From: Ferruginibacter sp.
GTDB lineage: Bacteria; Bacteroidota; Bacteroidia; Chitinophagales; Chitinophagaceae
Direction of reading: 5' to 3'
Assembly (NCBI GenBank): GCA_030157685.1
Contig: JAOAUI010000359.1
Span: 3,825-43,834 of the forward strand
DNA length: 40,010 nucleotides
Shown here: one piece after another, positions 1 through 7,677 of the stretch
Layout of the letters: each line of letters opens with the position of its first letter
How positions within the stretch are numbered: position 1 is the first letter of the stretch
The notes under the pieces: model-generated
Databases searched by the model: none
What the model was told of the DNA's origin: nothing
The model's input: the letters and a program-made list of their open reading frames with translations, nothing else
Made by a program: the position numbers and the translations under genes

Positions 1-172
1 CTGCTGCTTTATCAATACCGGGTGTAAAGGTTTTGCGGCCCTGCATATCATCGGCAGAGAGTATTTTTTCAATACGCTCCACTTCGGCAGCATTAATGAT
101 CTTATCAATTTGCTGCGAAAAAGAAAGCAGGCTTACAAAAATGCCGGTAAGTATTAAGAGCGTTTTTTTCAT
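1..172 (-). CDS. M28-like peptidase, N-terminal fragment (runs off the window)
   Basis: The first 57 codons of a gene continue beyond the left edge. The protein begins MKKTLLILTGIFVSLLSFSQ, a typical short signal peptide with a cut expected near the SFSQ segment, so the product is exported. The following stretch, ILSADDMQGRKTFTPGIDKA, resembles the start of the mature part of Bacteroidota M28-type zinc aminopeptidases, which usually read 'MxGRxxxTPGxxxAA'. No catalytic residues are inside the window, so the family call rests on this motif alone. The ATG at 170-172 has a TATTTTTG promoter box 20 nt upstream. Confidence 0.55.
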   Translation of the reverse strand, partial: MKKTLLILTGIFVSLLSFSQQIDKIINAAEVERIEKILSADDMQGRKTFTPGIDKAA

Positions 173-191
173 GGCTAAAAAAGTAAAAAGT

Positions 192-199
192 CAAAAATA
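192..199 (-). promoter_or_regulatory. Putative -7 box of the peptidase gene
   Basis: On the minus strand this reads TATTTTTG, an exact match to the Bacteroidota -7 consensus TAnnTTTG. It lies about 20 nt before the ATG at 172, so a leader of roughly 16 nt is expected. No clear -33 TTG element was identified. Confidence 0.35.
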
Positions 200-245
200 G
201 AAATTCAAAAAAGGGGAAACTAATAGTCATTTGCAGAGTGTTACA

Positions 246-276
246 ACTCATAACTCCTGACTCATAACTCATAACT
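246..276. repeat. CTCATAACT word island
   Basis: Three copies of CTCATAACT occur within 31 bases of the 107-nt gap between the response regulator gene and the peptidase gene, the last two overlapping by two bases. It is one of several low-complexity word islands in this window and has no recognisable coding content. Confidence 0.6.
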
Positions 277-279
277 GAA

Positions 280-1011
280 TCAAAGGCTCATCATCTCCTT
301 AAACTTCACCGCCTGCCTGCGGCTTACTTCTATTTTTTCGCCGCCATGCAGCTCCAGTAAAAGGCCACCGTTAAAATAGGGTTCAATTTTTTCAATCATA
401 CGCAGGTTTACAATATGCTTGCGGTTTGCCCTGAAGAAAAGTTTTTCATCAAGCCTTTCTTCCAGCGCATTCAGCGATTTTAAAATTAACGGCTTGTAGC
501 TGCCAAAAAATACTTTGGCATAATTGCCCACACTTTCAAATAATCTTACTTCGCCCAGTTTTACAAACCAGCAGCGTTCGCCGTCTTTTACAAAAATCTG
601 GTCTTTATCGCCTAATATGCCCCGGTTAATGCCGGCCATGGTTACAGCCATTTCTTTTTCATCGGCCAGGTGCAGTTTTTGAATGGCATCGGCCAGGCGC
701 TTTGGTTCTACAGGTTTCATTAAATAATCAAGTGCATTTACTTCAAAAGCTTTTAATGCATACTCATCATAAGCGGTTGTAAAAATAACATGGGGGGCGC
801 TGTCCAGTTCGGTAAGCATATCAAAGCCGGTTTTGCCGGGCATTTGTATATCTAAAAAAATAAGATCGGGGCTCAGGTTCTCTATCTTTTCCAAACCTTC
901 GGCTGCATTGGCTGCTTCGCCAATCACTTCAATTTCCGGGAACTCCAGCAACAGTTTTTTTAATTCATTTCTGGCTAAACGTTCGTCATCAATTATTAAG
1001 ACCTTCTGCAT
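280..1011 (-). CDS. LytTR-family response regulator
   Basis: This 243-aa cytoplasmic transcription regulator of the LytR/AlgR type has an N-terminal receiver domain (about residues 1-120) with the acidic pair DD at 8-9, the phospho-acceptor D54 in FLDIQMPG and the conserved lysine K99 in YLMKP. A LytTR DNA-binding domain occupies about residues 140-243, with RANRKHIVNL and EVSRRQ as typical segments. It lies 24 nt downstream of a LytS-type histidine kinase on the same strand, so the two very likely form an operon and a cognate pair. The stimulus and target genes cannot be read from the sequence. The ATG start fits the receiver start exactly. Confidence 0.9.
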   Translation of the reverse strand: MQKVLIIDDERLARNELKKLLLEFPEIEVIGEAANAAEGLEKIENLSPDLIFLDIQMPGKTGFDMLTELDSAPHVIFTTAYDEYALKAFEVNALDYLMKPVEPKRLADAIQKLHLADEKEMAVTMAGINRGILGDKDQIFVKDGERCWFVKLGEVRLFESVGNYAKVFFGSYKPLILKSLNALEERLDEKLFFRANRKHIVNLRMIEKIEPYFNGGLLLELHGGEKIEVSRRQAVKFKEMMSL

Positions 1012-1035
1012 TATATAAATTTTTTGAGTTGATTT

Positions 1036-2262
1036 TTAAACAAGAACCGGTAATGTTACTTTAGATTCAACCATGGCAGCACTCAGGTTTTTAATTTCAA
1101 AAACTGCTTTTCCCTGGTACATCAGATTTAACCTGTCCTGGGTACTTTTTATTCCAAAACCCTCGCCATTGGGGTTGGCCAGTAGTTGCCCGGTGTTTTG
1201 TACCTGCAACTGCATCACATTATCTTTAAAAACGGCAACAATACGCACCACACCACCCAATACCTGTTTGCTGATGCCGTGCTTGATGGCATTTTCAACC
1301 AATGTCTGCAGCATCATGGGCGGTACCTGCTGCTGCAAAGTATCTTCATCAATATCAAATTCTATTTTCAGCCTTTCTTCAAAACGCATTTGCTCAAGGG
1401 CTAAATAATCTTTTACAATATCCAGTTCTCTTTCCAGCGTTACTGTTTCCGATTTTTCGGCCTGCATACTGCTTCGCAGGATATTGCTTAACTCGGTAAT
1501 GGCTCTTCTGGCACGTTTGGGGTTTTCATCAACCAATGCACGTATGCTGTTAAGCGAATTAAAAATAAAATGTGGATTGATATGCGATTTGATGGTTTTT
1601 AATTCCAGTTCTTTTACGGTTGTTTCCAGTTTCAGGCGGTCAAGCTGGTCGTTCCTGTTTTTTTCTACATAATGATAAACAATATAGATAAGCATCCAGA
1701 TGGCAATCAGCATTAAGGTATAATAAATGCCCACCAGGTCCGACTTGTTTTCATACACCCATTCGCCCTTTTTATTTTTTGCCCAGCCGGTTGCTTTTTT
1801 TATTTCCGAAATTCCTTTTTGAACTGAAGTGTCTTTGCTGAAGGTATTTATTTTGTAGTAGGCAAGTGAATCCATACCAAACTGCTTTTCCATCTTAACA
1901 GCCTTCTCCAGCTTTTGATTGTTGTAGTATTTATCGTAAGAATATCCTGAATGGGCTTCAATATAATCACTGCCGTAGTACAACAGCGTACCGGTTGCAC
2001 CAACCGATATGATGAACATGTAAAAGATACGGTTAAAGGAAAATTTTAACCAGTTGGTTTTTTTAATGATTAATCGCAGCAGGTGTGTGGTTAATATACC
2101 CGATACCAGCAGTATAGCCAGGCTTATCAGGTATTCCTTTTGGCCGCCCTGTTCTTTAAACCTGTCGCCAAAAACAACAAAATTAAAGTACAGCAAAATC
2201 AGGCCCCAAACGCCCCAGCCTGTTACCTGGCAAAGCCAATATCTTACATTCATTTTACCCAT
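1036..2262 (-). CDS. LytS/YpdA-type sensor histidine kinase
   Basis: This 408-aa membrane kinase has four predicted transmembrane segments (about residues 11-31, 47-66, 78-96 and 178-197), with a charged extracytoplasmic loop between the third and fourth. A coiled linker (about 200-225) leads to the His_kinase domain, whose box INPHFIFNSLNS carries the expected phospho-acceptor H231. A GHKL ATPase domain follows, with VENAIKHG as the N box and a GFGIKS glycine motif. It is the probable partner of the LytTR regulator encoded directly downstream. The ATG is only 4 nt behind a TAATTTTG promoter box, which suggests a leaderless mRNA starting with this gene. Confidence 0.9.
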   Translation of the reverse strand: MGKMNVRYWLCQVTGWGVWGLILLYFNFVVFGDRFKEQGGQKEYLISLAILLVSGILTTHLLRLIIKKTNWLKFSFNRIFYMFIISVGATGTLLYYGSDYIEAHSGYSYDKYYNNQKLEKAVKMEKQFGMDSLAYYKINTFSKDTSVQKGISEIKKATGWAKNKKGEWVYENKSDLVGIYYTLMLIAIWMLIYIVYHYVEKNRNDQLDRLKLETTVKELELKTIKSHINPHFIFNSLNSIRALVDENPKRARRAITELSNILRSSMQAEKSETVTLERELDIVKDYLALEQMRFEERLKIEFDIDEDTLQQQVPPMMLQTLVENAIKHGISKQVLGGVVRIVAVFKDNVMQLQVQNTGQLLANPNGEGFGIKSTQDRLNLMYQGKAVFEIKNLSAAMVESKVTLPVLV

Positions 2263-2266
2263 GCTG

Positions 2267-2274
2267 CAAAATTA
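2267..2274 (-). promoter_or_regulatory. -7 box of the kinase-regulator operon, abutting the start codon
   Basis: The minus strand reads TAATTTTG, then CAGC, then ATG. The box matches TAnnTTTG exactly. If it is used at the normal spacing, transcription would begin at or within a base or two of the start codon. Confidence 0.5.
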
Positions 2275-2386
2275 CCACTCAATATAGTGAATTTAACTGC
2301 TGTTTTGATTAATGGCGAAATGATGGTACGGGAGGTTGTCATTGTCTGTTTTATATGACAATGCCCCTTTGTATGTGCATTTTATG

Positions 2387-3037
2387 CTATTTTTTAAGTA
2401 GTTTAAAGGCATGTGTCCATTGGTTTCGCAATAAACCCGGTATACACCAGAGAATGCAAAGAGGTTCAATGGCACGGGCAGCTTCAGCTTTGCCCATGTC
2501 TTCTGTTTCCCAGCCAAAAGCATCTAAAATTGCAGTAACAGATCTTTTGGCATTTTCATCATTACCGCAAATAAACATAGTTGGTTTTTGGCTGCCAAAA
2601 TCGGGTTTATACATAAATGCATTTCCCACGCTGTTAAAAGACTTTACCAGCTTTGCTTCGGGTAAAAGTTTCTGCAGTTGCTCCATCAGCGATTCATCTG
2701 TTGTTGTAAAATATGGCAACACTCCGTTTGCAGGTGGCCTGGTATGGTCAATTGGATTGGTAGTATCAATTACCACTTTGTTGTTAAAATTCCGGATGCC
2801 AGCGGTTTTTATAATTTCAGCCATAATATCACCAGATGCAGCCAGTACAATCATTTCACCAAAGCCTGCAGTATCTACAAATGATCCTGCTTTAGCGCCG
2901 GGGTTTTCTGCCAGCCATTTTACCACTTCAGGTTTTTGTACATCCCTGGTTCCCAGCATCACTTCATGTCCTTCGGCAATAAATGCGCTACCCAAAACAC
3001 GGCCAACAATGCCGCTGCCTAATATTCCTATTTTCAT
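2387..3037 (-). CDS. NAD(P)-binding oxidoreductase, F420H2:NADP reductase-like
   Basis: This 216-aa soluble protein begins MKIGILGSGIVGRVLG, a Rossmann dinucleotide-binding motif at residue 7 (GSGIVG), followed by GHEVMLGTRD, which is typical of the F420-dependent NADP oxidoreductase superfamily (NADP-binding with a shared N-terminal fold). Later stretches such as VIDTTNPID and VKSFNSVG also fit. Bacteroidota generally lack F420, so in this host it probably acts as a generic NADP-dependent reductase with an unknown substrate. It is divergent from ruvB, with 56 bp between the starts. No exact promoter box was seen in that gap. Confidence 0.75.
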   Translation of the reverse strand: MKIGILGSGIVGRVLGSAFIAEGHEVMLGTRDVQKPEVVKWLAENPGAKAGSFVDTAGFGEMIVLAASGDIMAEIIKTAGIRNFNNKVVIDTTNPIDHTRPPANGVLPYFTTTDESLMEQLQKLLPEAKLVKSFNSVGNAFMYKPDFGSQKPTMFICGNDENAKRSVTAILDAFGWETEDMGKAEAARAIEPLCILWCIPGLLRNQWTHAFKLLKK

Positions 3038-3093
3038 AAAAAATATTTTTAGTGATTAATGATTAGTTTTACAAAATTCAAATAAAATTGTTC

Positions 3094-4137
3094 ATGGCCA
3101 ACCCCAATTTAAATAATGAATCTGAATTTTTAAATTCTGCCGAAAAAGAATTTGAAAATACCATCAGGCCGGCGGCTATTGACGATTTTTCGGGCCAGAG
3201 CCAGATCATTGATAATATTACCATCTTCATCAAAGCTGCCAAAATGCGAGGCGAAGCTTTGGACCATATTTTGTTTCATGGCCCGCCGGGATTGGGGAAA
3301 ACAACCCTGAGCCGCATTGTAGCCAATGAGCTGGGCGTAAGCATTCGTGAAACCAGCGGCCCAGTAATTGAAAAAGCCGGCGACCTGGCAGGCCTGCTTA
3401 CCAACCTGGAGCCCAATGATGTTTTGTTTATAGATGAAATTCACCGGCTGAGTACCGTGGTAGAAGAATATTTATATGCGGCTATGGAAGATTTCCGCAT
3501 AGATATTATGATTGACAGCGGCCCCAATGCAAGAAGCGTACAGATAAACCTGAATCCGTTTACATTAATTGGTGCTACCACCAGAAGTGGATTGCTTACA
3601 GCTCCGTTACTTTCCAGGTTTGGTATAAAATCACGGTTGGAATATTACGATGCTATAACCCTCAAAAATATTATTCTGCGTTCATCAAAAATACTGAGCA
3701 CCAAAATTACCAGCGATGCTGCCGAAGAAATTGCCCGTCGCAGCCGTGGTACACCACGTATTGCCAATGGCCTTTTACGCCGTGTACGTGATTTTGCGCA
3801 GGTGATTGGCAATGGCATAATTGACCTTGCCATTACCGAACATGCATTAAAGGCATTGAATGTAGATAAGCACGGGCTTGATGAAATGGACAACCGCATC
3901 TTGCACACCATCATTGATAAATTTAAAGGCGGCCCTGTGGGCATCACCACCATTGCAACTGCTGTGGGCGAAGAAGTGGGTACACTGGAAGAAGTGTACG
4001 AGCCATTTTTAATACAGGAAGGTTTTTTACAACGCACAGCCAGGGGAAGAGAAGCCACTGCAAAAGCTTATGAGCATTTGGGGAAGAAATCGGCGTTTGG
4101 AGGAAATGACAATCTACTTTTTGGAGATACTAAATAA
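3094..4137 (+). CDS. ruvB: Holliday junction branch migration ATPase RuvB
   Basis: RuvB is the hexameric AAA+ motor that drives Holliday junction branch migration with RuvA. The 347-aa protein has Walker [10 protein letters not shown] (K69), Walker [10 protein letters not shown], the sensor segment GATTRSGLL, the arginine-containing [10 protein letters not shown] motif and a C-terminal winged helix ending near [13 protein letters not shown]. The length is normal for the family. The track start at 3088 is a TTG; the ATG at 3094 gives MANPNLNN and is preferred. No ruvA or ruvC is adjacent. A strong hairpin terminator follows the stop. Confidence 0.96.
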   Translation: MANPNLNNESEFLNSAEKEFENTIRPAAIDDFSGQSQIIDNITIFIKAAKMRGEALDHILFHGPPGLGKTTLSRIVANELGVSIRETSGPVIEKAGDLAGLLTNLEPNDVLFIDEIHRLSTVVEEYLYAAMEDFRIDIMIDSGPNARSVQINLNPFTLIGATTRSGLLTAPLLSRFGIKSRLEYYDAITLKNIILRSSKILSTKITSDAAEEIARRSRGTPRIANGLLRRVRDFAQVIGNGIIDLAITEHALKALNVDKHGLDEMDNRILHTIIDKFKGGPVGITTIATAVGEEVGTLEEVYEPFLIQEGFLQRTARGREATAKAYEHLGKKSAFGGNDNLLFGDTK

Positions 4138-4156
4138 CTGTGTAAGACACATAAAA

Positions 4157-4190
4157 AAATGCCGCTCTGTATAAAGCGGCATTTTTAATT
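4157..4190. terminator. Bidirectional intrinsic terminator between ruvB and the RprY-like gene
   Basis: A perfect 10-bp stem, AAATGCCGCT paired with AGCGGCATTT, encloses an 8-nt loop and is followed by a T-rich tract. An A-run on the left side supplies the U-tract for the opposite strand, so it can stop transcription from both converging genes. Confidence 0.85.
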
Positions 4191-4205
4191 TTATGCATAA
4201 GGAAA

Positions 4206-4904
4206 TTACTCTGTAACCACCAGCCTGAAACCGTTTCCATGAATGTTCACGATTTCCAGTGCAGGATCTTCTTTTAAATATTTACGCAGTTTGGCAATGT
4301 ACACATCCATGCTGCGGCCATTAAAGTAGGTATCGCTTCCCCATATTTTTTTCAGGGCAATTTCACGGCTAAGCAAATCGTTTTTGTATTCGCTCAGCAT
4401 TTTCAGCAATTCATTTTCCTTTGGCGAAAGTGTTTGTGTTTTACCATCAATAATCAGTTCACGCAGGCGTGGGTTAAAATGGTATTTACCCAAATCGTAT
4501 TCTGCATTCACTTCTTCACGATGTAATTCTTCATTACGTTTTAAGATAGCTTTTATCTTGTGCAGCAAAACTTCACTGTCAAAAGGCTTGGTAATATAAT
4601 CATCAGCGCCCAGTTTATAGCCCTGTATTATATCATCCTTCATGGTCTTCGCACTTAAAAAGAACAAAGGCACATCCGGGTTTACATCCCGTATTTCTTC
4701 TGCCAGGGTAAAGCCATCCATATTCGGCATCATTACATCCAGCAGGCAAAGGTCAAATTTTTCACGTTGAAATGCAGCCAGTCCAAGCTTTCCGTCTCTT
4801 TCCAGGGTTACATTGTAATCATTCAATTCCAGGTAATTCTTCAATACCATGCCAAGGTTTGTATCATCTTCGCAAAGCAGAATTTGTGGTTTAATTGGGT
4901 CCAT
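4206..4904 (-). CDS. OmpR/PhoB-family response regulator, RprY-like
   Basis: This 232-aa response regulator has a receiver domain (about 1-120) with the acidic pair in LLCEDD, phospho-acceptor D56 in LLDVMMP and K106 in ITKPF, then an OmpR-type winged helix (about 135-232) with LSPKENELL and MDVYIAKLRKYL. The sequence resembles RprY of Bacteroidota. No sensor kinase is adjacent, so its partner is presumably elsewhere. The track start at 4925 is TTG; the in-frame ATG at 4902-4904 gives MDPIKPQILL, which starts right at the receiver fold. Upstream, TAAACTTTG is a near-match to the -7 box with one extra base. Confidence 0.88.
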   Translation of the reverse strand: MDPIKPQILLCEDDTNLGMVLKNYLELNDYNVTLERDGKLGLAAFQREKFDLCLLDVMMPNMDGFTLAEEIRDVNPDVPLFFLSAKTMKDDIIQGYKLGADDYITKPFDSEVLLHKIKAILKRNEELHREEVNAEYDLGKYHFNPRLRELIIDGKTQTLSPKENELLKMLSEYKNDLLSREIALKKIWGSDTYFNGRSMDVYIAKLRKYLKEDPALEIVNIHGNGFRLVVTE

Positions 4905-4991
4905 GTTTTTTAGGTTTATCAGCAAATAAAATTAAATCAAAGTTTATACAGCGAATATAGTGCCTAATTTTTTGTTAAAGGTAGATTGTTG

Positions 4992-5016
4992 CCACAGAAG
5001 CACGGAAACACAGAAA
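4992..5016. repeat. CACAGAA/CACGGAA word island
   Basis: CCACAGAAGCACGGAAACACAGAAA is built from repeated CACRGAA units and abuts the stop codon of the peroxidase gene. It is noncoding, and similar in style to the other word islands in this window. Confidence 0.45.
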
Positions 5017-5967
5017 TTATTTTTTGATGAATTTCTTGTCTGTAAGGGTCTTTAAAAACCTGACTAAATCCTTTTTCTCATTTTCAGAAAGATTCAAAGG
5101 ATTTTTTAAAGCGTCATCTATATTGACAGCATCTGGTACAAATTTTTGCGGATTGTTATAGTAGTCCACCACTTCTTCCAGTGTTTTAAACATACCATTG
5201 TGCATATAAGGTGCTGTTACGGCAATATTGCGCAGCCCAGGTGTTTTAAATTTGCCTTTATCGGCTTCTTTATTGGTAATGTTGAACAAGCCGGCATCAT
5301 TCAGCTCTTTTCCATTATACAGGCCGATATTTTTAAATTCATCAGTTGTAAAATCTTCCATACGGTGGCAATCAAAACACTTGGCTTTATCGCCCACAAA
5401 TAATTCCCTGCCTCTTTCTTCAGCAGCTGTTAAATTTTTAAGGTTATTACTCCAGTCGTCAAATTTACTGTCAACTGTTTCCAATGTTTTTTCATAAGCC
5501 GAAAAGGCAGCTGCCAGGTTTTTTGCAGTAGGTTTTTGGTTGAATATTTTTTGAAACAGCTGTTTATATTCCCGTGATTGGTTTAATCTTTTCACCGCTT
5601 CATCAATGGGCAATCCCATTTCATCGGGGTTTTGTATGGGCATTAAAGATTGTTCTTCCAGCGTTGTTGCCCTGCCATCCCAAAAATAGTAAGGGCGGTT
5701 TTTCATGTTCAGTACAGATGGGGTATTGCGTTTGGTTAGTTTGCCTTCTATACCAATGCTAAAGGCAACCGTATCGGCAAATGCAAATTTGGGTATGTGG
5801 CAGCTGGCACAGCTTACCGAAGAATCTTTGGAAAGTATTTTTTCGGAGAATAATTTTTTACCCAAGGCTGCTTTTGTATTTATGTCGGCATTTTCTTTTT
5901 CAAAAAAAGAACTGGTGCCAATCAGGGTAACACCAACAATAAAAAAAGATAACAAGGCTGTTTTCAT
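5017..5967 (-). CDS. Di-haem cytochrome c peroxidase (CCP/MauG family)
   Basis: This 316-aa periplasmic enzyme is expected to reduce hydrogen peroxide with electrons from cytochromes. Residues 1 to about 20 form a signal peptide. Two haem c sites are visible, CASCH (C53-H57) and CFDCH (C197-H201), plus the family segments NTPSVLN, FWDGRA, PIQNPDEMG and TPGLRNIAVTAPYMHNG. Length is normal. A plain peroxidase role is likelier than cofactor maturation because no methylamine dehydrogenase genes are near. It stands alone between the RprY-like gene (same strand) and the divergent HerA-like gene. The promoter box ends 5 nt before the ATG. Confidence 0.92.
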   Translation of the reverse strand: MKTALLSFFIVGVTLIGTSSFFEKENADINTKAALGKKLFSEKILSKDSSVSCASCHIPKFAFADTVAFSIGIEGKLTKRNTPSVLNMKNRPYYFWDGRATTLEEQSLMPIQNPDEMGLPIDEAVKRLNQSREYKQLFQKIFNQKPTAKNLAAAFSAYEKTLETVDSKFDDWSNNLKNLTAAEERGRELFVGDKAKCFDCHRMEDFTTDEFKNIGLYNGKELNDAGLFNITNKEADKGKFKTPGLRNIAVTAPYMHNGMFKTLEEVVDYYNNPQKFVPDAVNIDDALKNPLNLSENEKKDLVRFLKTLTDKKFIKK

Positions 5968-5972
5968 CAGCT

Positions 5973-5980
5973 CAAATTTA
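5973..5980 (-). promoter_or_regulatory. -7 box of the peroxidase gene, abutting the start codon
   Basis: The minus strand reads TAAATTTG, then AGCTG, then ATG. This is an exact TAnnTTTG match with only a 5-nt gap to the start codon, so a leaderless or nearly leaderless transcript is predicted. Confidence 0.45.
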
Positions 5981-6049
5981 CGACCGATGTTTCAAAAATC
6001 TTCATCAACATATAAATTACTGTTTGTACCTTTCAAAAAATAATTTTCA

Positions 6050-7615
6050 ATGGCAAACAAAGAAGCATTTATAGAAGCAATAAAAAACGGTTACACTTTT
6101 AAAGGCGAAGCAGTAAAAATAGGCGCCGCCATACTGGATGGTGAGCTTGTGCCCGAAGCCGGCATTTACCTGCCGCTTAAAACCTTAAACCGCCACGGCC
6201 TTATTGCCGGCGCAACCGGTACCGGTAAAACAAAGACACTGCAGGTTATCAGCGAGTTTTTAAGCGATAACAGCGTACCGGTTATGATGATGGATATTAA
6301 AGGAGACCTGAGCGGCATTGCTGCCATGGGTGCCATAAATGATAAAATAAAAGACCGTTACCAGAAACTTAATATCGAGTATAAACCATCTTTATTTCCG
6401 GTTGAGCTGATGACATTAACCGGGCAGAAAGGTGTTCATTTAAGAGCAACAGTAAGCGAGTTTGGCCCCATATTATTAAGTAAGATTTTGGAACTGAACG
6501 ATACGCAGGGCGGCGTAGTTGCTATGATATTTAAATACTGCGATGATACAAAACTGCCCCTGCTCGACTTAAAAGATTTTATAAAAGTGCTTCAGTACAT
6601 TGGCGATGAAGGCAAGGCCGAAATTGAAAAACAGTACGGAAAAATTTCAACCTCATCTACCGGCACCATCCTGCGCAAAGTAATTGAACTGCAGCAACAG
6701 GGCGCCGATATTTTTTTTGGTGAAAGAAGTTTTGAAGTAGATGACCTGATGCGTATTGCTGATGATGGCCGTGGAATGATAAGTGTATTGCGGGTTACCG
6801 ATCTGCAGGATAAACCAAAATTATTTTCAACATTTATGTTGCAGATGCTGGCCGAACTTTATGCCAGCTGCCCCGAGGAAGGCGATATGGACAAACCCAA
6901 ACTGGTGATGTTTATTGATGAGGCACATTTGATCTTTAATGAAGCAAGCCCGGCATTGCTGCAGCAGATTGAAACAATTGTAAAACTGATACGCTCAAAA
7001 GGCATTGGTATTTTCTTTTGTACACAAAACCCGATGGATGTACCTGCAAGTGTATTGAGCCAGCTTGGTTTAAAAGTGCAGCATGCTTTACGTGCCTTTA
7101 CAGCTGCAGATAGAAAAGTGATAAAACAAACAGCAGAAAATTATCCCGAAACAGAATTTTATAAAACCGAAGACCTGATTACCCAAATGGGAATTGGCGA
7201 AGCATTGATAACCATGCTGAATGAAAAAGGTATTCCCACACCGCTGGCGCATACCATGCTTTGTGCGCCACGCAGCCGTATGGATGTGTTGACGGAAGAA
7301 GAGATTGATGCCATCAACACCAGATCGAAAATGGTGGCCAAGTACAACAAAACAGTTGACAGCGAAAGTGCCTACGAAATATTAACCGCCAAGCTTGAAG
7401 AAGCTGCAGAAAGATCGGCGCAGGAAGAAGCGGAAGAAACAACCACCTCTAAAAAATCAACCAAAGAAGAAAAATCAACATTGGAAAAAGTGGCCGACAA
7501 TACCATTGTGAAGAGTATGGTGCGTACAGCAGGTAATACTATTGTGCGTAGTTTGCTGGGTATTTTGGGTTTGGGCGGCAGAAGCAGGAGTTCGAAAAGC
7601 AAGAGCTGGTTCTGA
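6050..7615 (+). CDS. HerA-like ATPase, DUF853 family
   Basis: This 521-aa cytoplasmic P-loop ATPase is related to the HerA/FtsK translocases. An N-terminal segment (about 1-45) precedes Walker A GATGTGKT (K60), and Walker B is VMFIDEAHL. Motifs such as MMDIKGDLSGIA, FCTQNP and LGLKVQHALRAF are characteristic of the YjgR/DUF853 group. The last 80 residues are charged and low in complexity, then Gly/Ser/Arg-rich (LGLGGRSRSSKSKSWF). The biological role of this group is not established; DNA processing is only inferred from the HerA relation. No NurA nuclease gene is adjacent. The ATG at 6050 agrees with the family N-terminus. Confidence 0.88.
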   Translation: MANKEAFIEAIKNGYTFKGEAVKIGAAILDGELVPEAGIYLPLKTLNRHGLIAGATGTGKTKTLQVISEFLSDNSVPVMMMDIKGDLSGIAAMGAINDKIKDRYQKLNIEYKPSLFPVELMTLTGQKGVHLRATVSEFGPILLSKILELNDTQGGVVAMIFKYCDDTKLPLLDLKDFIKVLQYIGDEGKAEIEKQYGKISTSSTGTILRKVIELQQQGADIFFGERSFEVDDLMRIADDGRGMISVLRVTDLQDKPKLFSTFMLQMLAELYASCPEEGDMDKPKLVMFIDEAHLIFNEASPALLQQIETIVKLIRSKGIGIFFCTQNPMDVPASVLSQLGLKVQHALRAFTAADRKVIKQTAENYPETEFYKTEDLITQMGIGEALITMLNEKGIPTPLAHTMLCAPRSRMDVLTEEEIDAINTRSKMVAKYNKTVDSESAYEILTAKLEEAAERSAQEEAEETTTSKKSTKEEKSTLEKVADNTIVKSMVRTAGNTIVRSLLGILGLGGRSRSSKSKSWF

Positions 7616-7637
7616 TTTTATTTTATCAATTATTCGC

Positions 7638-7671
7638 AAGTGCCGGTTATTAAACCGGCACTTCGTATTTT
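7638..7671 (+). terminator. Intrinsic terminator after the HerA-like gene
   Basis: A perfect 11-bp stem, AAGTGCCGGTT paired with AACCGGCACTT, with an ATTA loop is followed by CGTATTTTT. The T-run of the terminator overlaps the likely promoter box of the next gene. Confidence 0.75.
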
Positions 7672-7673
7672 TA
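7666..7673 (+). promoter_or_regulatory. Possible -7 box of the LtaS-like gene
   Basis: TATTTTTA differs from TAnnTTTG only in the last base and is followed by CAGC and the ATG. This is the same 4-nt spacing as seen at the exact boxes of other genes. It overlaps the T-tract of the preceding terminator. Confidence 0.3.
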
Positions 7674-7677
7674 CAGC

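Noticed and set aside
2355-3059. 234-aa plus-strand ORF opposite the F420-reductase-like gene
   Set aside because: The opposite strand encodes a clear Rossmann protein; this frame has no family features.
3645-4058. 137-aa minus-strand ORF inside ruvB
   Set aside because: Antisense shadow of a conserved gene with no plausible protein features.
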